A program made the translations under genes and the position numbers. From assembly GCA_037157565.1 (NCBI GenBank), contig JAZHRO010000012.1, positions 8,520,501 through 8,584,500 on the forward strand: a DNA stretch of 64,000 nucleotides, in the 5' to 3' direction. Positions 46,381-58,949 of this stretch are shown here, piece after piece (the stretch's first letter is position 1; every line of letters starts with the position of its first letter). Origin of the DNA: Thalassia testudinum. Lineage: Eukaryota; Streptophyta; Magnoliopsida; Alismatales; Hydrocharitaceae. Below the pieces are notes generated by a model. It ran no database searches. It had not been told where the DNA came from and saw only the letters and a list, made by a program, of their open reading frames with translations.

Positions 46381-49188
46381 TTATGCATTATGGCCTATTA
46401 AATCGATACTCAATGAGTCATCTTGATTCTTTTCATTTGAATGTGAGATCATCTCTTCAAGAAATGACTCGAAGATTGGTTCTTCTAATGATTCTTCTCC
46501 ATAATTCTCATCCCAATAAAAAATGAATGCTTGGAGAGTGCCTTTCAGATTGTTTAACTCTGATTATGTAAAGGATTCATACTTTGGGTGTAGGTCACTC
46601 TTAGTGTTTGCTAATCTTGATTCCTGGAGGTCCTCAAAATGAAATGTCTCTATGTCCATAGGATCTGAATCTGGTATGTTACCATGTTTCCCGAATTCCC
46701 AAGGTATGTCTTCAAGGTCAAAGGTGAAAGCCTCCACTATTCTTCTATCATTGTGCTCGGTCAAGTCAGGAACATCTAAGATGTGAAAAGTTTCTAATTT
46801 TGGCTCTAGGTTTTCTACCAAGGATATGGTAATGAGGTCCTGGATAAAACCTAGTTGTTCTGTCGAATATTTTCCTTTTGTTGCCTCAAAAATATTAATC
46901 ACACATGTTGATCTCCTGAGGCAATCACCATGTGCCCTGATTCATAATTGATTATGGATCCTGCAGTAGCCAAGAATGGTCTTCTCAAAATCATGGGCAT
47001 ATCCTGTATCTATTGTGGCGTATCCATGTCGAGAATTAGGAAATCAGCTAGGTAGTTGAAATCCTTAACTCTAATTACCACATCCTCTACCATCCCAATC
47101 GATGTGATCAGGGTTTGGTCAGCTAGTTGCAAAGTAACATGAGCGGGTTTTAGCAGTCCAATATGTAATTTTTCAAATAGGGTGGTAGGGATGAGGTTTA
47201 CTGAAGCGCCAAGGTCCATTACAACCCACTTGAAATTTGTATCACCAATATTGCAAGGGATTAGTGGGGTGCCTGGATCAAATTTCTTAGGAGGTAGACT
47301 ATTTGGATTATGGCACTTACATTTTCAGACAGTACTACCTTCCCTTGTGTTGGTTCTTCTACCTCTTTTTTGGATAATTCAGGTGAGGTAGGATTGAGAG
47401 TGAGGATATCAAGTAATGGAATAGTGACTTGTGTGTTCCTCAAAGGTCCCGTTATATCAATTTCCGACAATCCTCTAGTGTGGAGGTGGGATACGACCTG
47501 GGATAGGGGAATGGATTAGCTATCTTTGGGGGCGGGTTTCTATTCTTTGCCTATAGTATTGATCATGGCACAATCATGGTGTGGAGGTGGAGGGGAGAAA
47601 GTCATTCCTTGCTGTTGATGTGGAAGTGGGGTCAGGTAAGTCATGGTGTGTTTTGGCTTGGTTGAGGTGGATGGAGAAAATATGCAAGTATGAGTCGCTG
47701 GGCCAGGTTGGGTATAGCATGTTTGACCCTAGATTTGGTTTTCAACGTGTTGTTGGGTTGAAATGCTGTTTGGACTGGGTAGAGGTTGGGAGGGGAGTGT
47801 ACCAGGATGGTGGGAATTCGCCATCCGTGCAAGCTGATTACAGACCTCTGTGATGTCGTTTTTGTGCTATTTTTGAATGTCAGCCAGGGTTTGAAGGATT
47901 AGGGTCATCTGATCATCTTTGTTAGGCCCTGATTGGTAATTTGGATTGGGTCTAGGCTGATTGAGCTGATATGGGTGCAGGGCCTGTGGTTGGGGTTGGA
48001 ATTGAGGTCATGGATTTGGGTTATTTCTTGACCATGTGAAATTGGGATGATTATGCCATCCAGGGTTATAGGTGTTTGAGAAAGGATTGTTCTGGACGAC
48101 ATGGAGATCCTCGCAAGTCTGAGGAACTCCAGAAAAATCAGGATACGAGGGTTCAGAGTTCCCTCAACTAGAGTAGGTTGATCTGGAGTTTCCTCCAAGA
48201 CCAAAATCAGATGGGGGTGGATAGGCATCCATCCCCTCGGAGTGGTAGATGTTGTGTGCAGCCTCCCTTCCTGAGGGAGGGTGCGTGTATGTGCTTTGCG
48301 GTGTAGCGGTAGTTTTGTGTAGATGTCGAGTGATGTCATCCACCTTTTTCTTAATGATAGAGACCTTATCCAATTGACCGGCTACCAACTCCAAGTCAAC
48401 AGATGTGGAAAGGCCTCGAGATTCGTGTACCCCCTATTATTTATCAATGCGGGGGTGGTCGTCTGGTCGTACGCACCCAATGATTCATTGTTTAAGGAGT
48501 TCTCGCACATAATTTCGAGAATTTCCCAAATCTCATCTTCATGCTGACCCATGATGCTGCCACCACAGGTTGCATTGACAAAAAGCTTGATGTCGTCACA
48601 GAGCCCGTGGTAAAAGGATTGGACTTGTTCCCACTTCGGGACTCCGTGATGGGGGCATTTATACATGAGATCCAGAAAATGATCCCATGCCTCATGTAGA
48701 GATTCTCCCTCTCCTTACTAGAAGTGCGTGATTTGAGGCTGCATTGCATTAGTTCGACTAATGGGATAGAATTTTTGTAAGAAAGCAGTCTGAAGTTCTT
48801 CCCATGTGTTGATTTGGTGAGGGTATGTTTGAAACCAATGGGCAGCTTTGTCAGCTAGAGAGAAGGAGAAGATTTTCAATAGTAGGCCATCTCTATTATG
48901 CATGTCTACCTTGAATGTGTGGTTCAGATGCTTTAGATTCTTGATGTGCTGAAAAGGAACCTCGGAGTTCAAGCCATGAAATTTCGGGGTCATGTGAAGC
49001 ATACTAGGCTTGAGCTCCACCTCGGGCCCTCCCACAGGAATGTTGTTTTGGGGTTCGATCTCCACCGCAACGGGATTGTAGTGATCTCACATTTGAGGAT
49101 ACGGCGGTGGGTTGATGTAGGCATTGATCCGATCTCTGAAATCAAAGAATTGTTGTGGTTCAAAGTTAGGTTGTTCTGGATGATCCAT
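46381..49188 (-). pseudogene. gag-pro: Gag-protease with acidic tail, element C, decayed
   Basis: The start at ATG 49188 (MDHPEQPNFEPQQFFDFRDR) gives an Athila-type gag. The core includes SLADKAAHWFQTYP near 48870. The nucleocapsid region is decayed (46900-48160, frameshifts near 48415 and later). Aspartic protease DLGASVNLIP lies at about 47190-47217. Stops are TGA 49087-49089, a TAG-TAA pair near 48715-48720, and others. After the protease the frame leads into an acidic stretch (46564-46902) and a tail with TLQAF, SLEEP and FESFLEE that resembles the C-terminus of A's protein, then stops at 46381. RT, RNase H and integrase are absent, with no sign of them up to the 3' motifs. Confidence 0.82.
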
Positions 49189-50180
49189 GGTTGTGGCTGG
49201 AGATTTGGGCTCAGAAGTGGAGTTGGAAGAGATGTCAATGTGATCGGATAGTTGCACAAACAAGGAAGTCGAGGCTTGGCCTCAACGAGAGTGAAAAACT
49301 AGTGGAGGCCTCAAGGGTGGTCTTAAGGACCTCCTCTTGTACATACATTGATGGAATAGACGAGGAATAGGAGGTGTGATGGACCCAATCAAGACATCCA
49401 AAGATTTTTGGATGACTATAGAGATTCGAGGTGGATGATACCTCTAGATCACAAAGTCATCCACTTGAGAAATACCTGGGCAGCCAGGAAGAGAGAGTCC
49501 CGCAAAGACCCCTACACGGTAGAGCTTCCTCACGGGTTACAGGGTTTCCCCCACCCGACCTTCCTTGTCACCGTGGATCCAGGTAGACCAGAATGGATAA
49601 CTTGACCTCTTAAGTCTACCAATTTTAAGTTTAGAAAGAGGGTGCTTTAGTATTTCACTTGAACTTTAAGATGTATTTGTGAGTGGTGACCTAATATGAA
49701 GATTGGTTGACCCCACAAGGTAGGTCAACTTCACCTATTTTGTCCTTGAAATTATTAGGTCCCTGATTTTAGGATTCAAGTGGATGTTTAGAGCTTTCTT
49801 TTAGGGTTTGCTTGATTAGATAAATTCAACCAAGGCTTATGAAACACACTTTTTGGAGAGTAGATTCTTTTTTTAAGCAAATGTGTCTCTAAAACCTTGA
49901 AATGGAAACCCTAATTCGGCTCTAACTGGTCCAATTAATTCCATCCAAATTTGGAACCTAGAGCTTAATCAAGAAGGTGAGTAGCCCTAGATACCTTAAA
50001 CCCTAAGTAGGTACAGAAATTAAGATCAGGATTTTTCTTGAAATAAATCAAACCAGGCAACTTGTGATGATTGATTCTAAATATGAAAAAGCAAGTTGAT
50101 CCTAATTGATTTTTTCTCTTTTTTATCTCTTCTCAAAATCAAGGGATTTTAAGGAAAAAAGGGAATGAAGTTTACCTGCC

Positions 50181-50262
50181 CTGGAGTGTTTGATGCATGG
50201 TTGATCTTCCTTGGGTGATCCCTGGAGTGTTTGATGCATGGTTGATCTTCCTTGGGTGAATC
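50181..50262 (-). repeat. 41-base tandem duplication in leader of C
   Basis: Two nearly identical copies start CTGGAGTGTTTGATGC at 50181 and 50222, close to the primer site. They are probably a recent replication slip. Confidence 0.8.
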
Positions 50263-50345
50263 TCCTGCACAAATCATAGCCAAACAGATAAAGCAAGTTA
50301 AAATCGAGTCTGAAATTGTAATTAAGAGATCAAATTGCACGTTGC

Positions 50346-50363
50346 TCCCCAGCAACAGTGCCA
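50346..50363 (-). promoter_or_regulatory. Primer binding site of C (tRNA-Asp type)
   Basis: On the - strand it reads TGGCACTGTTGCTGGGGA, three bases inside the 5' LTR, with a few changes from the tRNA-Asp complement. Confidence 0.8.
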
Positions 50364-50366
50364 AAA

Positions 50367-53026
50367 TGTTGAAAGGGCTTTTCAGGAGTTTAAATGCATC
50401 TCATTGTAGTAAAGTCTCCTAAATTGCTCTCTAACAAATAATATTTATAGCTCGAATATCTAAATGAAGTCCGAGGTCAAACACAGGGAGCAAATAGGAA
50501 TTCACACACTAATCTCAATTAAAATATAAATGAGCACTTAAAGATATTTCAATGAATATTAATCTGTCACATTAGATATTCAATGAAGATTAATATATCT
50601 AGAGACAAAAAGATACTTAGAGCAGAATAATGGTGATTTAGATCACCAATTATTATCCTAAGCACATGTATATCAATTACTCAATAATGTCAAATAAATG
50701 AACAGTACTTAGATGTCTGATCTGAGAATCAGACGACTTAATTGTTGCCTGCTATAGTGTTTTCTTTTGATCTTCAAGTTCTGTTTCTATTGCTCTCTTC
50801 TTCTTCTGCTCTCTTAGGCATGGCCTTCTCCTTGGCTTCTTCTTTCTCTTTTCTTCCTTAGTTTTTCCTCCTCTTTTGCCTTTAACTCTGTCCTCTTCTC
50901 CTCTTTCCTCCCCAATGACTAAGTGTCGCACAACTGCACCAAGGAGCAAACCCCCCCCCCCCCGCACACTCTCTCTCTTTCTCCTCTTTCTCTGATATCC
51001 AATTTAATCGAGTATTCGATTTCGCGTAACCAGGTCCAAGGCTGCGGGTGTGGGTCGCAGTCGAGGAGTGAAGGGTTAGGCAGGTCCGGTTAGTGAAGGG
51101 TGTAGTGGGACCTTACCCCATGTGTATTAAGGCAGTAAGGCCTTAGCGAAAATTCAACTTATGCGCTATCAGTTGCTTATTCACGCTTGATGTGGGACTA
51201 AACGTCCCACTCCCTTCGCGTGCATCTGCTGTGATGAAGATTCTCCAATTGTGTGGCTACAGAGGTTGGCGTCCCCAATCAAGGACTTGGGAAGGGTCCT
51301 GGGGCTATTCTGCATGTCTTGGGATGAAGGCCTGGGGCTCTCAACATCGGAGGACTGAAGGTGACGCCGAAGAATTGAAGGCGGTGGCAGAGCTCTGGTG
51401 GAAGACCTAAAATCATCAATACGGCCTCACGGCCTAATTAAAACAGCTCAGGACCTTTGCCGTAGGGCGTGGAGTGCATTGGCGGTGGTCTCATGGCGTG
51501 TGGAGGTGAGTGGTGGTCGGATGGAGTCGGGGACGGAGGCTGGTGATGGGTGTGTTCGGGGGCGGTCGTGAGTGCGTGGACGGTGAAATAAATATGGAGG
51601 TTTTGTGTGGGTGGATGTGGCGGAGGTTGTGGAGTAGGTGGTGAGGCGGTTAGAGGTGTGAGGTGATGGAAATGCCTCACCGGAGAGGTGGCTGGAGCGG
51701 AGGACGAAGGTGGCGTGTGTGGATGTTGAGGGTTTGTTTTTAGGTTTTGAGTATGGAGAATTGACCTAAGGATCTAAATAAGCCTAACTAACCTACTTTA
51801 ATGGTCGAAGGGGGTAGAATCCACGTTGGCTTTGGCAGGTTGGCGACGGAGAAGATGAAGCCTTCAGTGATGAAGGAGCAGCGATGAAGACGAGGTAGGA
51901 AGCGTTCGCTGGTATTGTGAGACGTGAACGAAGTTAGGAAGAAGGAATTCGCTCGCTATGGTCTGTGAGAGCGGATGGGGAAGGTAGACGGAGGGGCTAG
52001 CCGCAGATGCTGGAGATGGAGGTCAGGGAGAAGGGAAGAGGGGGTGTTCGGCCTCCAAACCAAGCTAAGGAGGTAAGGCATGCCCTGGGCATTCTTTTAT
52101 AGGCCATAGGAGGTTCTTCCAAGCTTGGAAGCTTCACGCATAAGGAAGCCCACATCTCTCATGCGTTCGCATGGGAGATTGAGAAAGAATTAGATCCCAA
52201 GATTAGGTTTAGATTGTAGAGGATTCTCTTAGGAACCTCCCTTCCAAATTAGGAAGAGTTTGGCCGTGAAATCGGGGAGTAATCCCTGATTGAAGGTCGC
52301 TAGTGAAGTAGGTTTAGGAGTTGAAGGCGGAGGAGACCTGTTTGTGAAGAAGATGATGAAGTTAGGGGCATATTTGCAAAGATTTTAAACGTTAGGGGCA
52401 TATGTGCAAGAGAAAAGAGCCAGGCAGAACTGAAATGTAAACTAGGTTAAGGTGATCTCTGATTGGTCCCAAATTTTGGTACAAGCCTAAGATTGACCCA
52501 AGGAATCTGATGGTGAGGTTGGATTTTGGTTTTGACCAGGTTTGACTGGGTAATTTGCGTAGAAACCTAAATTAGGGCAACTATCTATCTGAGACTCTAT
52601 TTTAGGTCAAATTAGGTTTCAATGGTCAAATGAAAGGTACCAAACCTTAAGGAATAATTTTATATGATTTTTAGAAGGTTTAGATGAATTTTATTCTGAC
52701 CGAAACCTCAGTTAATTAAGCAGGTCTATTTTTAGGGTTTTAGATGTCCATTAATTTTCGAAACGAATGAAAACTCGTTTCTGTCTGCATGAACCCACTT
52801 ATTAGATATTTATGACTATTTGACCTTTAATTAACCATTGGAAAATCCCGTGATTGTTCTACAATTAAGATATTCTGTTAAAGTTGTAGTTTTATCCCTA
52901 TTTTTGTATTAATCTCTCAGAATGGATGTGCAATGAATTATGGCTCTTTGGCAATTATGTGGGAGCATTTATCAATGGAATATGACTAATTAAAGCTAGA
53001 TATGGCTGATGATGACGTTATCATCA
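50367..53026 (-). mobile_element. 5' LTR of element C
   Basis: The 2660-base LTR on the - strand starts TGATGATAACGTCATCATCAG, close to the start of A's LTR, and ends TTTCAACA. TATAAAAG (- strand) is at 52094-52101. The GTGGGAC hairpin is at 51192-51210, the pyrimidine-rich tract at 50770-50990 (purine-rich on the sense strand) and a 13-base C run at 50951-50963. The open frame at 50752-50967 is a tract artefact. Confidence 0.9.
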
Positions 53027-53490
53027 GTCTTGTTGTAGTAAAGTCTCCTAAATAGATCTCTCAACAAATAAAATTTATAACTCGAATATTTAAAAGATGT
53101 CCGAGGTCGAATACAGGGAATAAATATGGAATTCACGCGTGAATCTTTAATTGCATATAAATGAGCACAGAAAATTAAGAACAATAATGTTATTCAATGA
53201 ATAACACTACTCAAAATTGATATTTAATAAGAACATGAGTATTTCAAGAGTTTCATGAGGCAAAAAGATGTTTAGGATAAAATAATGGTGATTTATATTA
53301 CTAATTATTAGTATTAATTAAGCATATATCAATTGCTCAAATGAATCAAATAAATGAATAGTGATCAGACGTCTGCTTTGGTAATCAGACTACTTAAATG
53401 TCATCTTCTACAGTGCTTTTCCTCTTCTTCAATTCTTCTTCTCTTCTATCTTTCTTCTTCCTTCTACCTTTTCTTCTTACGCACAAGGGG

Positions 53491-54839
53491 TGATGAGACC
53501 ACATTTGTGGGCTAATCAAATGCATAAATACGTAGATATTAGAATGATGTCTACATGTACATAGCATACTTAAATTTATAAATAGATTAGTTTATAAAAA
53601 TGCTTGCATGCATATTTTATACATTGCATTCACATGTAATAGAAGATAATATGCATTATGGTGACATGCATGCATTACATGAATTATTTTGGATTATCTT
53701 TATAAATAACTCAATTTCTTTATATTTTCTTCCCTGCAGAGTCCACGGCTTCAACAAACTGCACCCTCGCCGCCAAACTTTTCGCAACAGCATGACTTCA
53801 ACGCAATGCCTCCCTAAAGGATTAGATTTACTCAACGAGTCGTTGGTCGAGATTTGCAGCAGGAGAAATAAACATGAGAGGTGTTTAAAAGAAGAGGCAA
53901 AGCAACCATTGAAGGGGCCTCTTCCTCGCTCTCCATGGTGGACCTCTCGCCTGCACCGTGAACCCAAGAGCGCACTGTGGCCCCAGCTTGCTCCAGCATC
54001 GCTGCTTGTCTCCGACGAAGTGGTGCATAGTGATAGTACGCACTACATCCTTTCCCACTCTTCTCTGACAAAAACACCACCAAAAACATCACGCCCATCC
54101 ACTTCTTCTTCTTCATCTTCATATTCATCTTCAACCTCCAGACACCCTTGAAGGAACCCATCACCAGCGTCAAACTCCTCCACGCAGCCACCTCATCTGG
54201 ACACCGTTCTCCGTGCCGTCAACTTCCCCACACTCGCCTCAACGCCACGAACTCGCCCACACCTTCAGGTGCTCTCCCCATAGTCCACGCATGACTGTGG
54301 ACGCCGCCCGCCGCCGGCTTCTCCCTTTCCGACCGGCCATCGCTGGCCACCACTCGTTGCTGTGCCACCATCGGCACGAAGGCCTCGACTCCATGCACCT
54401 CCCTCGAGCCCCTCATTGCCGATGAGCCCTCCTCCCTTGCACACAAGCCACTGCAAGCAAATGCTTTGTTTTATGTCGTATTAAATTTTACATTTGAATG
54501 CCATTGCGGGAGTTTGCATTTTTTTGATATTAATATTTTATTTTGTGAATTTTATGAGCATATCTCTCTTTTTCTGCATAACTACAATTTCAGCATATCA
54601 TGCCATTGATTAGTTAGCGTAAAGGGAATCTTAACTTTATTTTTGAGGGAAATAAATAGTGAACGTTGGATTTTAATAGTAACGAGTTTTAATAAGCCAT
54701 TGCCTCCCTGTGGACACGACCTGCTCTTCTCGAGTGGTTAGATTTATTTATTTTGAAAGTGATTTTGCACCACTTCGATATTAATTCGACATGTCATTTT
54801 ATGTGCAAAATGACAACGAAAGCGAAAATCGCCTTGTCA
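53491..54839 (+). mobile_element. Solo LTR E (B-like) inserted in D LTR
   Basis: The LTR starts TGATGAGACCAC and ends GCCTTGTCA, with exact duplication AGGGG (53486-53490 and 54840-54844). It is in + orientation: TATAAATA is at 53701-53708 and the U5 block TGCCTCCCTGTGGACACGAC near 54700 matches B's LTR. The start (GTGGGCTAATCA) also resembles B. The 183-codon open frame at 53600-54151 spans the TATA region and shows no domain, so I do not call it a gene. Confidence 0.88.
53701..53708 (+). promoter_or_regulatory. TATA box of LTR E
   Basis: TATAAATA lies 210 bases inside the LTR, followed by a T-rich leader. Confidence 0.5.
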
Positions 54840-55220
54840 AGGGGAACTCACCCCTCTCAGCGGCTAAGTGTCTCATAAGGGTCTCTCTCTTCAGCACAAG
54901 GCAAAGGAGTACGCAGCAAAACCCTCCCCTCACCTACTCTCTCTCTCTCTTTCCTTCCTCCTTTCCTCTTTTCTCAAATATCTGGGTTAATTGGGTATTC
55001 GGGTTGAATAGTAATCGAGTCCAGGGCTACATGCGTGGGTGAAGTGGAGACCTCACCCCCAAGTGTCTTGAGGCAATAAGGCCACTTGAAAAAGTTAATA
55101 TATGCTGCTGCAGTGGTCTACAAACCCATGATGTGGGACTATTGAGTCCCCCATCTCTTCATGCAAAGCCTGCAACAGCTGCTGTGAGGGCCTTCGTTCA
55201 ATTGAGGACACCAAGCAAAA

Positions 55221-57949
55221 TGTTGGAGGGATCTAGATAGGAGTTTAAATGTGTCATCGTCGTAGTAAAATCTCCTAAATAGCTCTCTCAACAAATAAAA
55301 TTTATAACTCGAATATCTAAAAGACGTTCGAGGTCAAACACTGGGAGCAAGTATTGCATTCATGTGCTCATCTTTAATTAAAATATAAATGAGCATAGAA
55401 ATAAACCAAGAATGGTATTTTAATGAATAACACTATTCAAAATTGATATTCAAGGTATAATATGAGTATTTCAAGAGTTAACTATGACAAAAAGACATCT
55501 AAGACAAAATAATGGTGATTTGAATCACCAATTATTAGTCTTAAGCATATATATATCAAATACTCATTAATATCAAATAAATGAAGAGTGATCAGACGCC
55601 TGGATCTCAAGTCAGACGACTTAAATGTCACCTGCTACAGTGCTTTTCCTCTTCTTCAGTTCTTCTCTTCAACCTCTTCCTCTTCTTCTTTTACTCCTTT
55701 AGCACAGCTCCTCTCTTCCTTTCTTCTCTTCTCAAAGCCTTCTCTTCTTCTTTTGCTTTTCCTTTCCTCTTCATGAACAAGGGTCTTCTCCTTCTCAGCG
55801 ACTAAGTGTCGCACATCTACATAGAGGAGCAAAACCCACCCCTCCCTCTCTCTCTCTTTCTTTCCTTCCTCCTCTCTCTTAGACCCAAGCTTAATGGGTA
55901 TTCAGGTTGAACAGTAATCGAGTCCAGGGCTGCGTGCGTGGGGCTGCAGCTGAGGAGTGATAGGCTAATAGGTAGGTAAACTCTGTGCGTGGGTGAAGCG
56001 AGGACCTCACCCCTAAGTGTCTTGAGGCAATAAGGCCACTTGACAAAATCAATATATGCGGCTGCAGTGGTCTGCAAACCCATGATGTGGGACTATTGAG
56101 TCCCCCTTCTCTTCGTGCAAAGCCCGCAATAGCTGCTGTGAGGACCTTTGTTCAATTGGGTGGCTGCAGCTGATGGAGTCCTCAATTGAAGACCTGGAGG
56201 CCTTCCTGGAAGCCTTTTGCATGACCTGGACATGTCAGCCATGAAGAATGTGGCTAGAACTTGACGAACAGTGTCGGAAAAAATGGCGTGGTGGCGGAGC
56301 TATGGCGAGACCTAAAAATCACACAAACGGCCTCACAGCCACATTAAAATACTTGAAGATGGTCACCGAAGGATAGTGAAGATGATGGTGGTGTCCTCAT
56401 GGTGTGGGATTGCATGTGGTAGTCGGATGGAGGCAGGAAAGGTCTTGCGAAGGTGGGGTGTTCGGTGGATCTTTTGGGTTGATGGGATGGCAAATAGGTA
56501 GGGGGATTTTGTGCGGAGGTGAGTGGTGGAAGTTTTGGGAGTGTTGGTGAGGTATTTGGAGGTGTGTAGCATGCGGAGGACCTTGCTGGAGGTGTGGTTG
56601 GAGAGGAGGACGAAGGTGGCGTGCGGTTAGGTCGAGGGTTTATTTTTGGGTTTTGGATAAAGGGCTAGAACCTAGGGAACTAAGGGAACCTATCTACCTA
56701 CTCTAAGGGACGAAAGAGATAGGAAGGACACTGGGTATGGTGTGGTCGGCGTCGTGGAAGGAAGGGCCTCCGATGAGGGAGAACGGTGAGGAAGAGAGGG
56801 GAAGATGGCCCTTGTTGGTATTACAAGCAGCGGAGGAGCTTGAGGAGGATAGACCTGCTGGCTATGGTCTGTGATGGCCGGCGAAGAAGGTAAGACAAGA
56901 ACCTCGCCAAAGTTTGCGGAGGGATTGGCCGGAGAGAGGAGAAGAAGGTGGAGAACCGATCCAAACCAAGCTAAGGAGGACGGTTATCCTTAGGGGTCCT
57001 TATATAGGCCTCAAGAGAGCTTTCCAAGCTTGGAGACCAAGCTTGGAAGCTTGGAAGCTTCGCGAAAATAGGAGACCCAATCCTTAAAATGATTCGCACG
57101 AGCTTTTGGGAAGGAGTTAGGATTCACGGCCGATCTTAATTGGAAGAGGATGCCTCAAGGAATCTCCCTTTCAAATTTGGAGTTGTTTGATTAAGAAACG
57201 AGCGAGAAAATCTCGCTCAAATCTCACGGTGAGGTGCAGCTATTCCTAATGGTGATAGGGACCTAGATGTGAAGGAGATGACAAAGTTAGGGGAGTCCCT
57301 GCAATAGATTTCAAAGGCTAGGTGTTTAAATGAGAGAGAAAGAGTCTGACTGGACCAAAATGAAAAATAGGTCAAGATGATCTCTAATTGGGTCCAAATT
57401 TTGGTACAAACCTAATTTGGACCCAAGGAATCTGATGGTGAAGTTGGATTTAGGTTTTGACAAAGTTTGATTGGATAATTTGTGCAAAAACCCAAATTAG
57501 GGTAATTATCTATCTGAGACTCTATCTTAGGTTATATTGGGTTCCAATGGTCAAATCAAAGGTACCAAACCTCATAGAATATTTTTCTATGATTTTTAGA
57601 AGGTTTAGGTGAATTTTATCCTGACCAAAACCTTAGTTAATTAAGTAGGTTTATTTTTAAGGTTTCGAATGTCCATTAATTCTTGAAACACATGAAAACT
57701 CATTTTTGTTTGCATGAACCTACTTATTAGACATTTATGAATATTTGACCTTTAATTAACCCCTTAAAAATTCCATGATTGCTATGCAATTAGGGTATTT
57801 GATTAAAACTGCAGTTTTACCCCTGTTTTAATGCATCTCTCAGAAAGGATATGCAATGAATTACAGTCTTTTGGCAGTTATGTAGGAGCATTGATCAATG
57901 GTTTCTGATTAATTAAAGCTAGATATGGCTAATGATGACTTTATCATCA
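55221..57949 (-). mobile_element. LTR F, complete, D family
   Basis: The 2729-base LTR on the - strand starts TGATGATAAAGTCATCATTAG and ends CTCCAACA. TATATAAG (- strand) is at 56999-57006. It has a pyrimidine-rich tract (55630-55880) and an altered hairpin near 56092. At its left edge GACACCAAGCAAAA stands where a primer site should be, so this was a 5' LTR whose interior is gone. No matching duplication was found; the right flank is CTGCC. Confidence 0.82.
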
Positions 57950-58925
57950 CTGCCTTTGCCCAACTTATCGCTTGCTTTGCAACAAAGCATCAAAAATTGA
58001 ACAAACGGTCTAGGAATAGTATGTTGAGAGATGTGACTCCCGTTAAGAACATCTTGCTCATTAGTGTCTACTCATAGAAGTCAAGAACTCGAAAAATTAG
58101 AAAACTATCATAGACACAAAGCTAGATTCTCAAGTCTAGAGATTTACCACAGTGAAGCAGAGGTGGTAGACATTCCACATGTTGGACAGGGCACGAGGCA
58201 GGCATGCCTAATCCATTGTTGAGCATAGTAGTGACAACATCGACTGCTTTGCTATCAATTTAACCCACTAGAAGGCATCCAATGGGATTTCAGCAGTTTG
58301 TTCAGTTTGCAGCTCCCTTGGAACTTAAGGGGTGTGAACATTTTCTTGAGTCGCCGTAGTTTTGCCCAGGATCTCCTTCTTATTAAGGGAGGTGGCGGAA
58401 GGAAGAATCAATGCCTAGAAAAACTCTCCTTCCACCTGCCTCCTCTCCCTTTTCAGCTCTTCTAGAGGCAGATAGCGCTCCCTTGTAGGCTTCACAACTA
58501 ATGTGACAGGAGGTTGCTAGGGCTTACAGCAAAGAGGCTCTTCCTTCACTTCTTTCTCCTCTTGTGTTGTCCCTTTAACGAACCCAATAGTAGGGGATGA
58601 GATCATCAGGATGCAGTGCCTAGCCGAGCTTCGACTCCACCTCATTGTCTTCGAACTTTCCCTCTTATGCGAGGGGGATCCATCAGACTGATGCTTGGAT
58701 CCCGATTAGCTATGTCTTTGCCTAGTTTGGGGGGCCTCTACCATCTGCTATAGGACAACCCCTTTGGTAGTCAATGATGTCGTGAAAATGCGTTCGATTG
58801 ATTTGTTCATCGTAGCATGCGTTATGACATCAATTTTACTGAGAAGATGATTAGGTGAGTCTAGCTATTGAACATGAGGAGGTGTGAAATCGGATCAATT
58901 AGTCGCTTATTTTGTCACATGAGAT
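57950..58925 (-). other. Unassigned segment, weak coding signal on - strand
   Basis: No element or gene is recognised. On the - strand, 58645 to 58208 reads as a charged, coding-like sequence (for example RERYLPLEELKRERRQVEGE) broken by four or more stops. This number is not far below chance, so coding is unproven. It may be decayed retrotransposon gag or host exon debris. A GA run follows at 58951-58969. Confidence 0.25.
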
Positions 58926-58949
58926 TTGTTTAGTTTGCTTGCGAAAATG

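Larger units (their letters stand above)
31876..53026 (-). mobile_element. Element C: gag-protease-only Athila-like element
   Basis: C lies on the - strand. The right (5') LTR is 50367-53026 and the left (3') LTR starts at 31876. Duplication GTCTC (31871-31875) matches GTCTT (53027-53031) with one change. The terminal TG of the left LTR has become TA. The interior (44981-50366) has gag and protease but no RT, RNase H or integrase. B is inserted in the left LTR. LTR sequence and leader mark it as the same family as A and D. Confidence 0.85.
31838..55204 (-). mobile_element. LTR of element D, in three pieces and truncated
   Basis: The pieces are 31838-31875, 53032-53490 and 54845-55204. They join into one LTR that aligns with the start of F (TCTAGATAGGAGTTT... 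then GTAGTAAAGTCTCC). The breaks are caused by C (TSD GTCTC/GTCTT) and solo LTR E (TSD AGGGG). The third piece stops at GTTCAATTG, where F continues for 1.8 kb more. A short degenerate primer-site sequence and LTR F follow. Confidence 0.78.

Noticed and set aside
50951..50963. C homopolymer as a regulatory element
   Set aside because: The matching place in other LTRs reads CCCCTCTCCCC or similar, so this is simple slippage or sequencing expansion.
53600..54151. 183-codon + strand frame
   Set aside because: It spans the TATA box of solo LTR E and ends in Ser-rich sequence with no domain; a host exon was considered, but exact LTR boundaries with duplication AGGGG enclose it.
57950..58925. Decayed host gene on the - strand
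   Set aside because: The coding-like frame has several stops, no known domain and no clear splice sites; evidence is too weak to call a gene.
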